NCBI GenBank assembly: GCA_022828595.1
Contig: JAKGHH010000008.1
Location: forward strand, 9,103,728 to 9,167,727
From: Nelumbo lutea
Taxonomy: Eukaryota > Streptophyta > Magnoliopsida > Proteales > Nelumbonaceae
Length of the DNA stretch: 64,000 bases
Direction: 5' to 3'
Shown: one piece after another, positions 26,201 to 33,936 of the stretch
How positions within the stretch are numbered: position 1 is the stretch's first letter
Layout of the letters: each line of letters begins with the position of its first letter
The notes under the pieces: model-generated
The model's input: the letters and a program-made list of their open reading frames with translations, nothing else
Told to the model about the DNA's origin: nothing
The model's database searches: none
Program-made: the position numbers and the translations under genes

Positions 26201-29200
26201 ACATCAAATCTGTTTAGAGAGATTTGTAGACATTCAATAACATGCTTTGTAAAGTCAAACAAAAAAGCCTTTACTCCTGTTGAAAGCTTTTCTTAGTTTG
26301 AATTCTATTCTGGCTTAATTATCCATTTTTAATCTAATGAGATGTTCCATTTGGTTAGAAGTCCCTTTCTTGCTTGAGTTATCTTTTATATAAATATACA
26401 CACATGTATACATACATACATATTTACATTTATATACAGCTTCAAATCATTTCAAAGAAGCACCTCATGAACTGTCTCCCAGTTCTTGAAAACTACACAC
26501 CTATTTTGGTGCCACTTTCTGTGACTTGAGCTGATTTCACATATCAAAATGCTGTTTTTTGTTCTTCATAGTTTTCAATCCTGAAAGATGGCAAAAATGT
26601 TTAGAAAGCTATACCAAATTACTATTAACAAAGCGACCTCACTTTTCTTTTCTTTAAGGTCTCCTAAGTCCTAGATATTGCTGTTGACGATCAAGTCACT
26701 GCTTGAACTTGTAAAAATCATGTTTTTTTCTTAAAAATTGTAAAAATATGTTCAAGAGCTGGTTGGGTATCTTGTAAAACTAGGGCCAAAGGAACACTGT
26801 GCTCATGGTTGTTAATAAACAAGATTTGCAGGGGAATTCCATCTAGTTTGTTTTTTGAATAGAATACATTGTTTATGTCACACTAACATATTTATTTATT
26901 TATTTTTGGTTAGAAGTCATACTACCATACTGAACTATACCTTTGTATGGCTCCTTAGTGCATATGGGTGCTGATATATATATATATATATTATTTCAGT
27001 ACAACAGATTACCATTTCAAAAAATATAAACATTAGAACTACTCTACACTTAAGTTGGTAGAAGATGAAATTTCCATGGGCAAAAAATGAAGAAGGCAAC
27101 AAGTTGGTCCATCATAAATTTAGATGGGGTTTGATAACATTAACATTTTCACATTCATTCTTTCTTGCCCACATCATTTTTTCCTCTTCTGTAGTTTTCT
27201 TCACTTTGGGATCCCTTTGATGATTTGACTATACAGGATTCTCACCATTGGTTGGTTTGTTTCTCTAGCTACTACAAAGTTGTAAGTTCATCAGAGAATT
27301 ATTCTATGATACTGTCTAAACTCCGCGAAGAAGGAATAGCTTTTGAACCTGATAATGGATTTGAGCTACTTCCAATAACCACCATTGAGGTATCTTTCTT
27401 AAGCAGCTACTTACCTTGCTATTGTTTTATTTGTGTGTGCATCTTTATTATAACCTTGCCCCACAAAGAAGTCATTTGATTTCCTTTTTGTTTGTCATTT
27501 AGATGTGGCACTTAAAGGAATAGCTACTAGGAGTTTTATACAAACTCCCACACAGTTATGCTGAAATGTACTTCAGTTTATCTTTTGCATTATCATGCTT
27601 CTTTGGTCTATACCAATGGTTTTCACCTTGTAAATAGATGGGATATACTTTTGATGAAGGCATTACAGATCTTTTATGGAAGTTGACATGCTAGCCATAG
27701 CCAGCAAGATAGATGGCATACCTGATTCTTTAGATGTTGATTTTGTCTTTTGTCTTATCTGCACAATGTGAATCAGAGGGCCACTTTCTTGTCATGAAAT
27801 TGTTTATATAGAAATTCTCTATAAGTTGGATTTTTTTTGGTAAAACTATAAGTTGGAATTCTCTTCTTTCACTCTGTAGTTTTTTCCTCCATTTGATACA
27901 TGTGGTAATTTGTATATTTTCTGTATGTTGTCACTCTCTTCTCTTCTCCTTTTCTTTCCATAATAAATTTGTCATTATTTATCAAGCATAATATAACATA
28001 GGAGCCATTGCCTGGTACAATGATAAAATCTCAGGCAGACAAGTGTGAGAACATGGGTTCGAGTCTGTGAGCAGCCACTTTGTGCAAAAAATGCCAAGGG
28101 TTAGGTCCATATGCAGTCCACCCCTCACCCTGGGCAGCTGGGAACAGCATTAACTAGTAGCCTTTATCAAGAATAACAGAACATTGGGAGGGGGTGTAGT
28201 TAGTGAATATGTGGCATGAATATGATATGGGGAAATAGAAGTATTTGTGCACAATTTGGAATAGGGAACATGGAATGCAACACAAAATTCAGTTCAATAA
28301 ATCTAATACTGTAAAAGGTTGGCTAGATGCATTTGCGTTTAATATCTTTTCATTTAAAGAGTTTAAAATAAAATGTTTGGCATGTTTTATAGGTAAATGT
28401 CTATAATATATTAACTACATGCATATGTATAAATATTAGTTTTTTAATTTATAATATATAGTAAAAAGTTCCTGAATTTTTGGTCCTGCATTTTTGAAAA
28501 TTCAAATTATTTGCATATAATATACTTTTCCCAACTTATACACATTTTCAGTATTTTTTGAAAAATATGTAATCTGGGCATTTTCTTTAAAAGAATATTA
28601 ATGTGTATTCTATTTGTATTATATGCAAAATTTTTAACTATTGGAGGGGGTGATGAGAAGAACCCAAGATGGAATTTTTGATATTCTGGCATAACAATGT
28701 GGAGGTTTTGATGTATTTGGATTCAAAATCAGTGCGTGATAAGATGGCAATGTATGTGTCTGTAATTGTATTCAATTTATGTGCTTTCCAACTTATTTGA
28801 TGACTAGTACATGTCTTAATCTAGGACTTGTGGGACTTCATCTTCCTTTTTTTTTCCTGAATCTTTTTTTTTTTTAATTATCTATCTGAAATGAAATGTT
28901 ACTCTAGCGCTGAACAGAGTGGAATGGCGAAATAGGATTCATGTACTTGACCCTAGATTGTTGAGACAAGGCTTAATGATGATTAAATGAAATGTTACTT
29001 CGTAGTGTGAGGAGGTTTCTGAAAGGATTTATTGTATGGGTATCTACCGTAAGCTGCACTGCTGTCATTAAAATTCAGAATTTTTTAATGCATATTCTAC
29101 TATAGTGGCTGACCCCAAATAGTTGGTAAAAGTCTTAGATGATGATGATGATCTACCATAGGCTACACTGCTGTCATTAGAAATACTCCCTTGCTAGATC

Positions 29201-29660
29201 AACCATCTGCATTTTGTCATAGAAGAGGTTGATGGTAATTTCTAAATGCTAGGTTTTGTCCTTCTATGAGTTCTTGCAATAAATAGCTTTAGCTTCATTC
29301 CATAAAGAAACATAATAGAAAAATTCAGAATCTTTCAGTTTACTGGATCATAGTATTGGATGCACTTTAGCTTCTTAAGGGGCACTGCCTTCCATTTTCT
29401 TTCTTGTGATGCACAAAGATTGCTCAAACATTGACACCCCATTAAAAGAACTATTCAGTTAATGTTTTGAAACTTTCTAACCTTGTTTACATAATTCAAG
29501 ATTTTCCAGCACATTCTGGCATTCAACGTTCAAGTTTTACCAGAGTTATTGTATTGGTGGGTTTCAGGTTGATGATGAAGCTATGGAATTGAACAAAGAA
29601 CTTATGTCCAAATTACTTGAACTTGATGATGTCGATGCTGTTTATACAGACCAAAAGTGA
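8421..29660 (+). CDS. YebC/TACO1-family protein, last four coding exons (spliced)
   Basis: The coding segments are 8421-8577, 8772-9049, 27269-27389 and 29568-29660 (stop TGA). All junctions are GT-AG and in phase: exon 2 ends with AG and exon 3 starts with C, giving AGC. The joined frame carries the YebC hallmarks: GGPNPVSN and VPKEILERNIKRASEKG in exon 1; YGFGGVGIVVEVLTDK, then GGKMADPGSI, in exon 2; YYKVVSSSENY in exon 3; and LLELDDVDAVYTDQK at the C-terminus. The bacterial family binds DNA or relieves ribosome stalling, and TACO1 activates mitochondrial COX1 translation. Plant members are predicted to be organellar. The targeting peptide and the first conserved block are missing and should lie left of the window. 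There is no internal stop. Its 3' end faces CCD8. Confidence 0.9.
8772..9049 (+). CDS. YebC/TACO1-family gene, second visible exon
   Basis: It follows acceptor AAATACAG and precedes donor GTAAAAG. It encodes VYGFGGVGIVVEVLTDK through EDDPEEDRIE, the middle of the YebC fold, and leaves two bases for the next codon. Confidence 0.92.
9092..9210 (+). repeat. Microsatellites (TC)n and (CATA)n/(AT)n
   Basis: A short CT run lies at 9092-9108. An ACATA/CATA-rich stretch ending in (AT)n lies at about 9153-9208. Confidence 0.85.
9211..10737 (+). other. Intron sequence without recognisable features
   Basis: No coding similarity was seen. A long T-tract at about 10486-10500 could be the poly-A remnant of a minus-strand retroposon, but the flanking sequence is not recognisable. 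Confidence 0.4.
10738..11747 (+). mobile_element. LINE tail C, 5'-truncated
   Basis: The + strand reads the end of the RT zinc-binding region (CTLC at the start, later SWPHKRGRRMWRCARAA) and then RNase H. Visible RNase H parts are NFDGSSQGNPGPSGMGG, AELLAAMQGVFLAKE, IEGDSKVVVEW and ANAFTDSLAKQG, ending at stop 11586. A 160-bp 3' UTR and a short A-tract (about 11741-11747) follow. Stops and frameshifts interrupt the first half. It lies in the same orientation as the host intron. Confidence 0.85.
11289..11588 (+). pseudogene. LINE C RNase H, C-terminal frame
   Basis: This is the longest open piece of LINE C. The catalytic acidic residues of the later motifs are visible (AELLA, EGDS, FTDSLAK), while the first Asp motif (NFDGSS) lies upstream, with a stop (TGA) in between. 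It has no function without the missing RT. Confidence 0.8.
11748..12906 (+). other. Intron sequence; (CT)n microsatellite at about 12450-12482
   Basis: No gene or element was recognised. The CT run creates spurious REREREE-type frames on the minus strand. Confidence 0.5.
12907..13705 (+). repeat. Duplicated repeat unit, copy 1, with 32-bp minisatellite
   Basis: It starts TCATAAACTATTAGGCTCGAGC, has a GAGCTCGATTCGAATTAG head, and then about nine degenerate tandem units of ~32 bp (consensus GGTCTCCCTCAGTTGACAAG plus 12 more bases, 13009-13312). A second GAGCTCG-rich block follows. After it come about four ~45-bp units containing CATTCTTGTAATTT and GAGAGA. It ends near CTTACGTACACATTTCAGC. The same arrangement returns 840 bp further on. 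Confidence 0.85.
13743..14403 (+). repeat. Duplicated repeat unit, copy 2, with (GA)n expansion
   Basis: It has the same head (TCATAAACTATCAGGCTTGAGC), the same 32-bp minisatellite with fewer units (about six), the same CATTCTTGTAATTT block and the same tail (CTTACGTACACATTTCAGC). The GA microsatellite at about 14197-14248 is much longer than in copy 1. The arrangement looks like a tandem segmental duplication followed by repeat-number change. Confidence 0.85.
14418..14922 (-). mobile_element. LINE tail D, 5'-truncated (RNase H)
   Basis: A T-tract at 14418-14425 is followed on the minus strand by RNase H (LNFHGSS, AELLAQLQG, VEGDSMLVV; 14880-14583). The first catalytic Asp of the FDG motif reads FHG, and the C-terminus has stops. 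The element ends where the T-tract of LINE E begins, so E probably inserted into it or beside it. Confidence 0.8.
14923..15838 (-). mobile_element. LINE E, 3' part (poly-A, RNase H, zf-RVT)
   Basis: The T-tract lies at 14923-14932. The minus strand then shows RNase H (IKLNFDGSSQGNPGPSGIG at 15458, AEILAVVQG, VEGDS) and the end of the RT zinc-binding domain up to 15838. There the sequence is cut by the insertion of LINE F inside the codons for the FGIGF-like stretch. The rest of the same domain continues at 25050. Confidence 0.85.
15820..15838 (+). repeat. Target-site duplication of LINE F, left copy (19 bp)
   Basis: AAATACTAGCAGCAAAAAA is repeated exactly at 25031-25049, on the two sides of LINE F and within one coding domain of LINE E. 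Confidence 0.9.
16263..18206 (+). promoter_or_regulatory. 5' module of LINE F shared with the Copia leader
   Basis: This 1.94-kb stretch is matched at roughly 90% by eye to the minus strand of 52319-50483, the leader of the Copia element. The match starts at GTTAGACAGTTTTGTATGCC and ends a few codons after the ATG of the first ORF (ATGGATCTCTCATCCCT here, ATGGATATCTTATCCCT there). It contains a GGGGGCGGCAGCC core promoter-like block at about 17646 and a splice-donor-like CAGGTATTA at about 18020. A promoter role is inferred from position and the TATA-like sequence in the Copia copy. A coding role is unlikely because stops are frequent. Confidence 0.65.
18190..20445 (+). pseudogene. LINE F ORF1 (nucleic-acid-binding-like), broken
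   Basis: The probable start is ATG at 18190 (MDLSSLHTGEWKTQ), which shifts frame by about 18250 into the open stretch 18242-18799. That stretch carries GKGWFITISEYFGARKQ and GWKAFIRELQHFL. At 18834-19329 a block including LVDLPFYLWNEVNVGNIV resembles the region next to the RRM-like fold in plant LINE ORF1 proteins. 19330-20445 is acidic and serine-rich linker sequence in several frames. The exact family is uncertain, and the ORF1 assignment rests mainly on its position before the endonuclease. Confidence 0.6.
20770..24911 (+). pseudogene. LINE F ORF2: endonuclease, RT, zinc finger, RNase H (broken)
   Basis: The AP-type endonuclease covers 20810-21480 (SWNVRGLG, LQETK, LGGDFNVI). Its last motif reads TSNHWPIV, where the usual SDH has lost the Asp. 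The RT covers about 22136-23300, with SKALGPDGF, NYPRDYRPISL, LDLEKAYDMVDW, GIRQGDPLSPFLF and the catalytic FADD. The zinc-binding region is at 23940-24130 (LCPHWCTLCKADGE and HLLISC). RNase H is at 24500-24911 with FDGRS, AEILAAIEG, IEGDSEVVV and LADGLARQG, so all four acidic positions are kept. Stops or shifts occur near 21115, 21419, 22150, 22437, 22893, 23295, 23613 and 24128. Confidence 0.9.
25031..25049 (+). repeat. Target-site duplication of LINE F, right copy (19 bp)
   Basis: Exact repeat of 15820-15838, directly after the A-rich tail of LINE F. Confidence 0.9.
25050..26170 (-). mobile_element. LINE E, 5' part (RT C-terminus and zf-RVT)
   Basis: The minus strand reads the end of the RT (CLWSQWPLSYLGLPLGANP near 26120; NLPIYFLSVFRIPN near 25940). 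It continues through the linker (WHEVVKSIHG, 25733-25317) to the zinc-binding region, which is cut at 25050 by LINE F and resumes at 15838. The element is 5'-truncated near 26170. Without LINE F it would be about 2.0 kb. Confidence 0.85.
26171..27268 (+). other. Intron sequence without recognisable features
   Basis: AT-rich, with a short CATA/TATA microsatellite at about 26392-26440 and an (AT)n run near 26975-26990. It ends in a polypyrimidine tract and CTAG acceptor at 27268. Confidence 0.5.
27269..27389 (+). CDS. YebC/TACO1-family gene, third visible exon
   Basis: It follows acceptor TTTCTCTAG and precedes donor GTATCT. It encodes YYKVVSSSENYSMILSKL through ELLPITTIE. The first base completes a Ser codon begun 18.2 kb upstream. 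Confidence 0.92.
28003..28165 (+). mobile_element. tRNA-derived SINE (Au-like)
   Basis: It carries an A-box-like sequence (TGGTACAATGA, 28013-28023) and a good B box (GGTTCGAGTCT, 28056-28066) with normal spacing. A body with CACTTTGTGCAAAAAATGCC and GGGTTAGGTCC resembles the plant Au family. The 3' end is uncertain and no target duplication was found. Confidence 0.6.
28905..28990 (+). mobile_element. Retroposon tail remnant
   Basis: The stretch with AACAGAGTGGAATGGCGAAA, then TTGACCCTAGATTGTTGAGA and an AATGATGATT end, matches a common plant retroposon 3' tail (GACCCCAAATAGTTGGGACAAGGCTT-type). Only the tail is present. Confidence 0.4.
29078..29152 (+). mobile_element. Second retroposon tail remnant ending in (GAT)n
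   Basis: GGCTGACCCCAAATAGTTGG followed by GTCTTAGATGATGATGATGATC is the same type of tail as the preceding entry, ending in a trinucleotide run. Confidence 0.45.
29568..29660 (+). CDS. YebC/TACO1-family gene, last coding exon
   Basis: It follows acceptor TTTCAG and encodes VDDEAMELNKELMSKLLEL to DAVYTDQK, then TGA. This is the conserved end of the family. Confidence 0.93.
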   Translation, partial: VDDEAMELNKELMSKLLELDDVDAVYTDQK

Positions 29661-30332
29661 TCAAACTAGCTGATGTAATCATCGTGTCTGTAAGATAATA
29701 TCAAGGTTCCACCGCTGCAGGATCCATCTGCAAATCTTTGCTTTGCCAAAAAATTATATATCCTTGCATCATCTGCTGCCAACACGAGGGAATTTTCCAT
29801 CGTTGTTCAGATGAAGAATAATTTGAAGTAAGTTTGTTTGCTTCTTATATCCCAAATCATAGAAGAGAATTATGATGGAGCAGCAAGATTTTGACAATAA
29901 AATTTTGGTTTGAGGTCAAATCACCATAATTATAGTAATAATATCAGGTTTGCTTATACTGTAGGCATGGTATGCATGCTCATTGTTGTATGGTTCATTT
30001 ACAATGGATGTTCCCTGTTTTATTTGAATTAGCCCATAAATAAGTGGATCGGTACAGTTTAACCTGAATAACCATTAATAATTCATTTATATACTGTGTA
30101 CAATAGCCACATCCTGCTGATAGTCATTACATACATATGGTACATTGATGAAATTCCATATTTTTCACACCTTAATCTGGAAGCTCAAACAGCTAAGTAG
30201 GCTGAGATTGTCTGAAAGATGTCAAAGATGCAGAAACTATACAAAATAGATACATTTGCTAAGCATTCACAATTCCAGAGTAGAAATTCTTGATACACTA
30301 GTATTGCCACTTCACCATCTTATATCAATCAA
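29661..30332. other. Convergent intergenic region (3' UTRs)
   Basis: It lies between two facing stop codons, 672 bp apart, and should hold both 3' UTRs. No gene or element is visible. An AATAAT/AATAAA-type signal is plausible near 29896 (GACAATAAAATT) for the + strand gene. Confidence 0.5.
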
Positions 30333-30502
30333 TCATTTACCCAGTAGTGGATTTTCCGCATTCTTTGGAACCCAGCATCCATGTAGCCCGTATGGAAGAC
30401 CATAAGGAAACTTTGCTCTGGCAATCTCTTCAAAGGTGGAACCGTCTAACAACAGTGCGTAACCTTCACCGTTCTTAGCACTGACCATGGAGATAACCAC
30501 AC
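30333..30502 (-). CDS. CCD8: CCD8 exon 6 (C-terminus)
   Basis: From GVVISMVSAKNGEGYALLLD to GLHGCWVPK and a short NAENPLLGK tail, then TGA at 30335-30333. It holds the fourth iron-binding His. Confidence 0.93.
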
Positions 30503-33500
30503 CTGCAATCACAATTAGAAGTGGCTAGTTAGTGACTCCTCAAGTCAAGTAAACGTCTCAACATTAGACTGGTGCAAGGTTCAATCTTGTTGGCTCACCA
30601 TCGTCTTCTTCTGTTGCACCAGGACGGGCTACAAAAAATGGCTCTGATGGCACGGCACCCTCTTCATGCCAATTCTTCGCTGTTTTCTTGAGCAAGTCGG
30701 TCTGTGATACATTTGAGAAATTGGGTTCATGAATTCACAGGAAACCATGTGGGATTAAGCAAGAACTATGCATTAACAAACATCATCTTTTATCCAGGCT
30801 TTATGACCAATGTTACCTTAGTGATGGTATTGGGGAAGTTACAAGGGCGTCGGGCTCCACAAGCATAAGCATATCTGTATTTCTTGCCCAGGAAAGCAGG
30901 GTTGATCCTGCACATGTCCAGCCCTCTTCCATGATGGTCTGGGTCCAACGCTGCCTCTAGCTTCCCAGTTGCGCTCCCGTCCAGAGGAATTGTGAAACGG
31001 CCAACCCTGTAATTATTTTTCATGAGAGAAAAACCCAAAACCATGGTTTTTAAAAACGAACCGGTCAGGGGTCCGGTTACTGGTTCAAACGGTCGGCCGA
31101 TCAACCCAAACGGCTGGCCCATTCTGACAAATAAAAAAAAAAATTGAAGAACGGTCAAAACTGTTGGAACGATTAACCGGCTGGTTCAGTGGTTGGCTGA
31201 CCAAAATCAACGGTTTTGAGGGAAAAAGCGGTTTCAGAGGAAAACAGAACCGGTTAGGTGATCGGTTCCCGGTTTTTCCGATCCGACTGTCCGATCCGGT
31301 TTTGAAAACAGTGCCCAAAACCTAATTAACAAAGTGTTAATTAAACAGGACAGCGTCCATCCAATATGTTGGGGTGCATGATGAGGCTCTTACTGGTCCA
31401 GGGTGAACTAGTAGCCCCATGAAACGAAAGGCAAGCACATGTGGGAAAAGGTAGAACTGGAAAAAAAATTATATTCGGTTACAGAAATTTACCTAGCATC
31501 AGGCAATACATCTTCGCCGGAGAGTGATCGGAGATTCTGTAGCTTGAGCTTCTCAAGAATTGTGGTGTCGGCATTGTGCTCGCAACAGTCGGCGATGATG
31601 GCTGTTGCTCGACCATCCTCATCTTTCTCTTCGTATGCATTTAGAAAGTGGAATGTCACGTACAGAGGCACCTCCACGGTGGTCACCTTCAATTTCAAGA
31701 AACCGTATTCATTATATGAAAAACAATATATGGCCAAATTGAAATTTCGGAAATTAGTGAGACTTTCTTCTCTAAACTTTGGTCCAATTAAATGGAAAAT
31801 ACGGCCATTGACGAAGTAGAATAAAAAAATAAACTTCGTGTTGTCAACCCACTTGGGTAGGTTGCTAGGATGAGGCAGGTGATGATGGAGATGGATGATT
31901 TTTACACCCAAATTCAACTCAACTCAAACAAAACCTTATCCCAACTCAACTAAATCTATATGTTGTCACGTTGCAGGGATGCTGTTTCACCATTCTAGAC
32001 CGTCTATAAGGCGATGCTTATTTTAGTTTGGCCATAAAACGGAGCCAATCAAATCCAATTTCCTACCTTGCTCCATACCCGTGCTTAGTGGGGTTGAAAT
32101 TGAATCCTCACCAAGTAGTTAAGTACCCAAGTCCGATCAGATCGGATATGAATATAATTGGGTAATGGGTATGGATTCCACCATACACATTTTCTTTGAA
32201 AACTCCACTAGAAAGTAGAAACTAAACCCATTTACCTTGGATTTCAAGACTCAAGGATTTTGGTTAATAGATTACTTTTTTTTTTGGTAAACATTTATAT
32301 GTATGGAGAGAGAGAGAGAGAGAGCTTACTATTTTGCCTGTGGCTCTACACATAACGTGAATGAAGGCCTTGGATTCAGGGTGCCACTCAAACTTGTACA
32401 GTGGTGTAGGCTCCGCCCTCAATAGATTCTGAACGCAATACCTCAACGGCATCTCCGGCACAATTATATAATTCTCCGTCACAGGGAACGAGTGGACCCA
32501 ACCCGGAGCCGGTCCACACCGACAATTCACTCTTCCTAACACCTTCCTCTCGTTCGTCCCTGCTTCCATCCTAACTACCACGTACCCTGGGTTCACCAAA
32601 TCAGGTAATAGCGTCAAGAACTCCGACTCGGTCACCACCGGGTGCGCCGACTGGATCAACCCACCCAACTTGTCGCTATACTCGAACTTCCCTATTGTCT
32701 CCAGTGTATCCGGGTTGATCTGAATCGATCCTTTCACTGTCTCTGTCAGGCACACGACTCGACCATCTCCAAGCATAACCACGCCGGTGTTGGCATTATC
32801 TGTCAACGATGCTCCGGAGAACAGGTTAACTAGTTCGCCTACATATGAGAAGAAATTGGCCGGCTTTGGGACCTCGGAGAATTCACGGTAGCATAGCCTC
32901 TTGTTCTTCATAGCTGCCTTATAGGCCTCCGACTCTATCTGACGGTGGCCGGCTGTCAAGCGGCCGTTGTTGAAGTGAAGTCCGACCAGGGTGGCGTAGC
33001 CATCGAACAGGTGCCGGAAGCTGTAGTCTCCGATGTTCCATAGCCCTGGTCCATTCCTCAGGTAGGTCCCTCTCTGCATGCAAGCAGCAGTATACTCTAG
33101 TAGTTAAAACTAATAAATCTCTCCTGAACTCGATCCCTCTAATTTAACGTTATAAAATAAATAAATAAAATGGGATTAAGAGATTAAGTTTGTTTTTAAT
33201 TTCCCCCATCACCTCCGAGACTGTAACCTACTGTGAAATGGATGACACATCAACACGTGCTCATCACGTGAGGTTTAACTCTAAGGGTAGAATGATGATA
33301 ATATAAAATTAATGCAGTACTGAGTAGTGTGCACCATGCGACAAGGCAAAGTTGTTTGATTTATCTTTCGCATCGATCCTGTGAATTAATTCTTATCAAA
33401 TAAATTCTCGATGATCAGTAATTAATATCTGGGTGCAAAGAAACCAACAGTAAAAGGTAGGTACCAGCCATAATGGAATCTCGCCCTCAACGAGCAGCTC

Positions 33501-33797
33501 TCCTTCCCATCTCTCCTGTCGTATGCTTGTCCAAGCTGATAGCTTTCGTTCATGGCTGCTTTCCCTCGGTGGAGGTGATGATGGAACAGAAAAAGGTGGT
33601 CGGGTGGCAACGCTGCAGGTGACGCTTAAAGCCCGCCTGTTGCAACCCTTAGTCGAGAGATGTAGTAGTGATCCCTTGTTCATCAAGGGAAATCCATTTC
33701 TACTAATAATATTACGTCCAGAGTCATCGGAATCCGTCCAAATGGACGGAAAAACGTTGCCTCCTGCAACTGTAGTACTAGACACTGTGAAAGCCAT
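30333..33797 (-). CDS. CCD8: Carotenoid cleavage dioxygenase 8 (strigolactone biosynthesis)
   Basis: Six exons (33797-33465, 33073-32330, 31686-31493, 31006-30817, 30701-30599, 30502-30333) join in phase at GT-AG sites to 577 codons, the usual CCD8 size. The enzyme converts 9-cis-beta-apo-10'-carotenal to carlactone in plastids. The four iron-binding His are visible: SAHPVV (about 255), WVHSF (305), TFHFLNAYEE (372) and GLHGCW (562). Family-specific stretches include YLRNGPGLWNIGDY, SLTDNANTGV and IIADCCEHNADT. The Ser-rich, basic N-terminus is a likely plastid transit peptide. The ATG at 33797 is the first in frame; upstream in-frame codons give only TTG. No stops or shifts are seen. The C-terminus runs about nine residues past the usual VPK end. 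Confidence 0.96.
30599..30701 (-). CDS. CCD8: CCD8 exon 5
   Basis: From TDLLKKTAKNWHEEG to ATEEDD, between acceptor TCACAG and donor GTGAGC. It is too short and split to appear as a long open frame. Confidence 0.92.
30817..31006 (-). CDS. CCD8: CCD8 exon 4
   Basis: From VGRFTIPLDG to CNFPNTITK. It includes the conserved GKKYRYAYACGA stretch. The donor is GTAACA. Confidence 0.95.
31034..31322. mobile_element. MITE with 9-bp target duplication (Mutator-like), in CCD8 intron 3
   Basis: The 271-bp body (31043-31313) is flanked by CCCAAAACC at 31034-31042 and 31314-31322. Its ends are imperfect inverted repeats (ATGGTTTTTAAAAACGAACC against CACTGTTTTCAAAACCGGAT). The interior is rich in CCGGTT/AACCGG. 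A 9-bp duplication is the mark of Mutator-type elements. No transposase is encoded. It lies between the exon 3 donor and exon 4 acceptor without touching either site. Confidence 0.8.
31493..31686 (-). CDS. CCD8: CCD8 exon 3
   Basis: From VTTVEVPLYVTFHFLNAYEE to EDVLPDA, with the third iron-binding His. It leaves AG for the next codon (Arg). Confidence 0.95.
32303..32327. repeat. CCD8: (GA)n microsatellite next to the CCD8 exon 2 donor
   Basis: GGAGAGAGAGAGAGAGAGAG ends two bases from the donor dinucleotide. In the gene's orientation this is GTAAGCTCTCTCTC. Confidence 0.85.
32330..33073 (-). CDS. CCD8: CCD8 exon 2
   Basis: Codons 112-359, from RGTYLRNGPG to CRATGKI. It contains two iron-binding His (about 255 and 305). 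The donor GTAAGC runs straight into a (CT)n tract. Confidence 0.95.
33465..33797 (-). CDS. CCD8: CCD8 exon 1 (transit peptide and N-terminus)
   Basis: Codons 1-111. It begins MAFTVSSTTVAGG and ends at IPLWL, followed by donor GTACCT. The conserved AWTSIRQERWEGEL block starts the mature domain. Confidence 0.92.
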
Positions 33798-33910
33798 ATA
33801 TGGCACTGAATTGAAACTGAAAGACACGGCTTGCCAAGAATACAAATTAAAGGGAGTATATTGTATATGGCAATGGCTGGCTTGTCAAAATGAGGGGGGC
33901 TTACATGTGG

Positions 33911-33918
33911 TATTTATA
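33911..33918 (-). promoter_or_regulatory. CCD8: TATA box of CCD8
   Basis: The minus strand reads GGCTATAAATACC, a strong plant TATA box, 114 bp upstream of the start codon. Transcription should therefore begin around 33880. Confidence 0.75.
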
Positions 33919-33930
33919 GCCTAGGTTTTT

Positions 33931-33936
33931 CACGTG
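33931..33936 (-). promoter_or_regulatory. CCD8: G-box (CACGTG) upstream of CCD8
   Basis: A perfect palindromic CACGTG lies 12 bp beyond the TATA box. G-boxes bind bHLH and bZIP factors; which one acts here cannot be told. Confidence 0.55.

Larger units (their letters stand above)
9050..27268 (+). other. 18.2-kb intron filled with LINEs
   Basis: It runs from donor GTAAAAG to acceptor TTTCTCTAG. The exons on both sides join in phase to give a continuous YebC C-terminus. The intron holds LINE tails C, D and E, the 9.2-kb LINE F, a duplicated minisatellite unit and simple repeats, which together make up most of its length. Confidence 0.85.
27390..29567 (+). other. Last intron of the YebC/TACO1-family gene (2.2 kb)
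   Basis: Donor GTATCT and acceptor GGTTTCAG. It contains a SINE and two short retroposon-like tails, and is otherwise AT-rich without recognisable features. Confidence 0.85.

Noticed and set aside
28056..28066. B-box sequence as a sign of a tRNA gene
   Set aside because: There is no cloverleaf or acceptor stem around it. The flanking body fits a SINE.
8421..29660. Two separate YebC-like genes (exons 8421-9049 and 27269-29660)
   Set aside because: The split Ser codon joins exactly across the 18.2-kb intron, each part lacks what the other has, and no start or stop codon lies at the break.
31439..31917. Open frames on both strands around CCD8 exon 3 (31439-31819 + and the full 31489-31917 -)
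   Set aside because: The + frame is antisense to the exon. The - frame reads through the acceptor into intron 2. Only 31493-31686 is coding.
33523..33924. 133-codon + strand frame
   Set aside because: It is antisense to CCD8 exon 1 and its promoter, with no recognisable domain.
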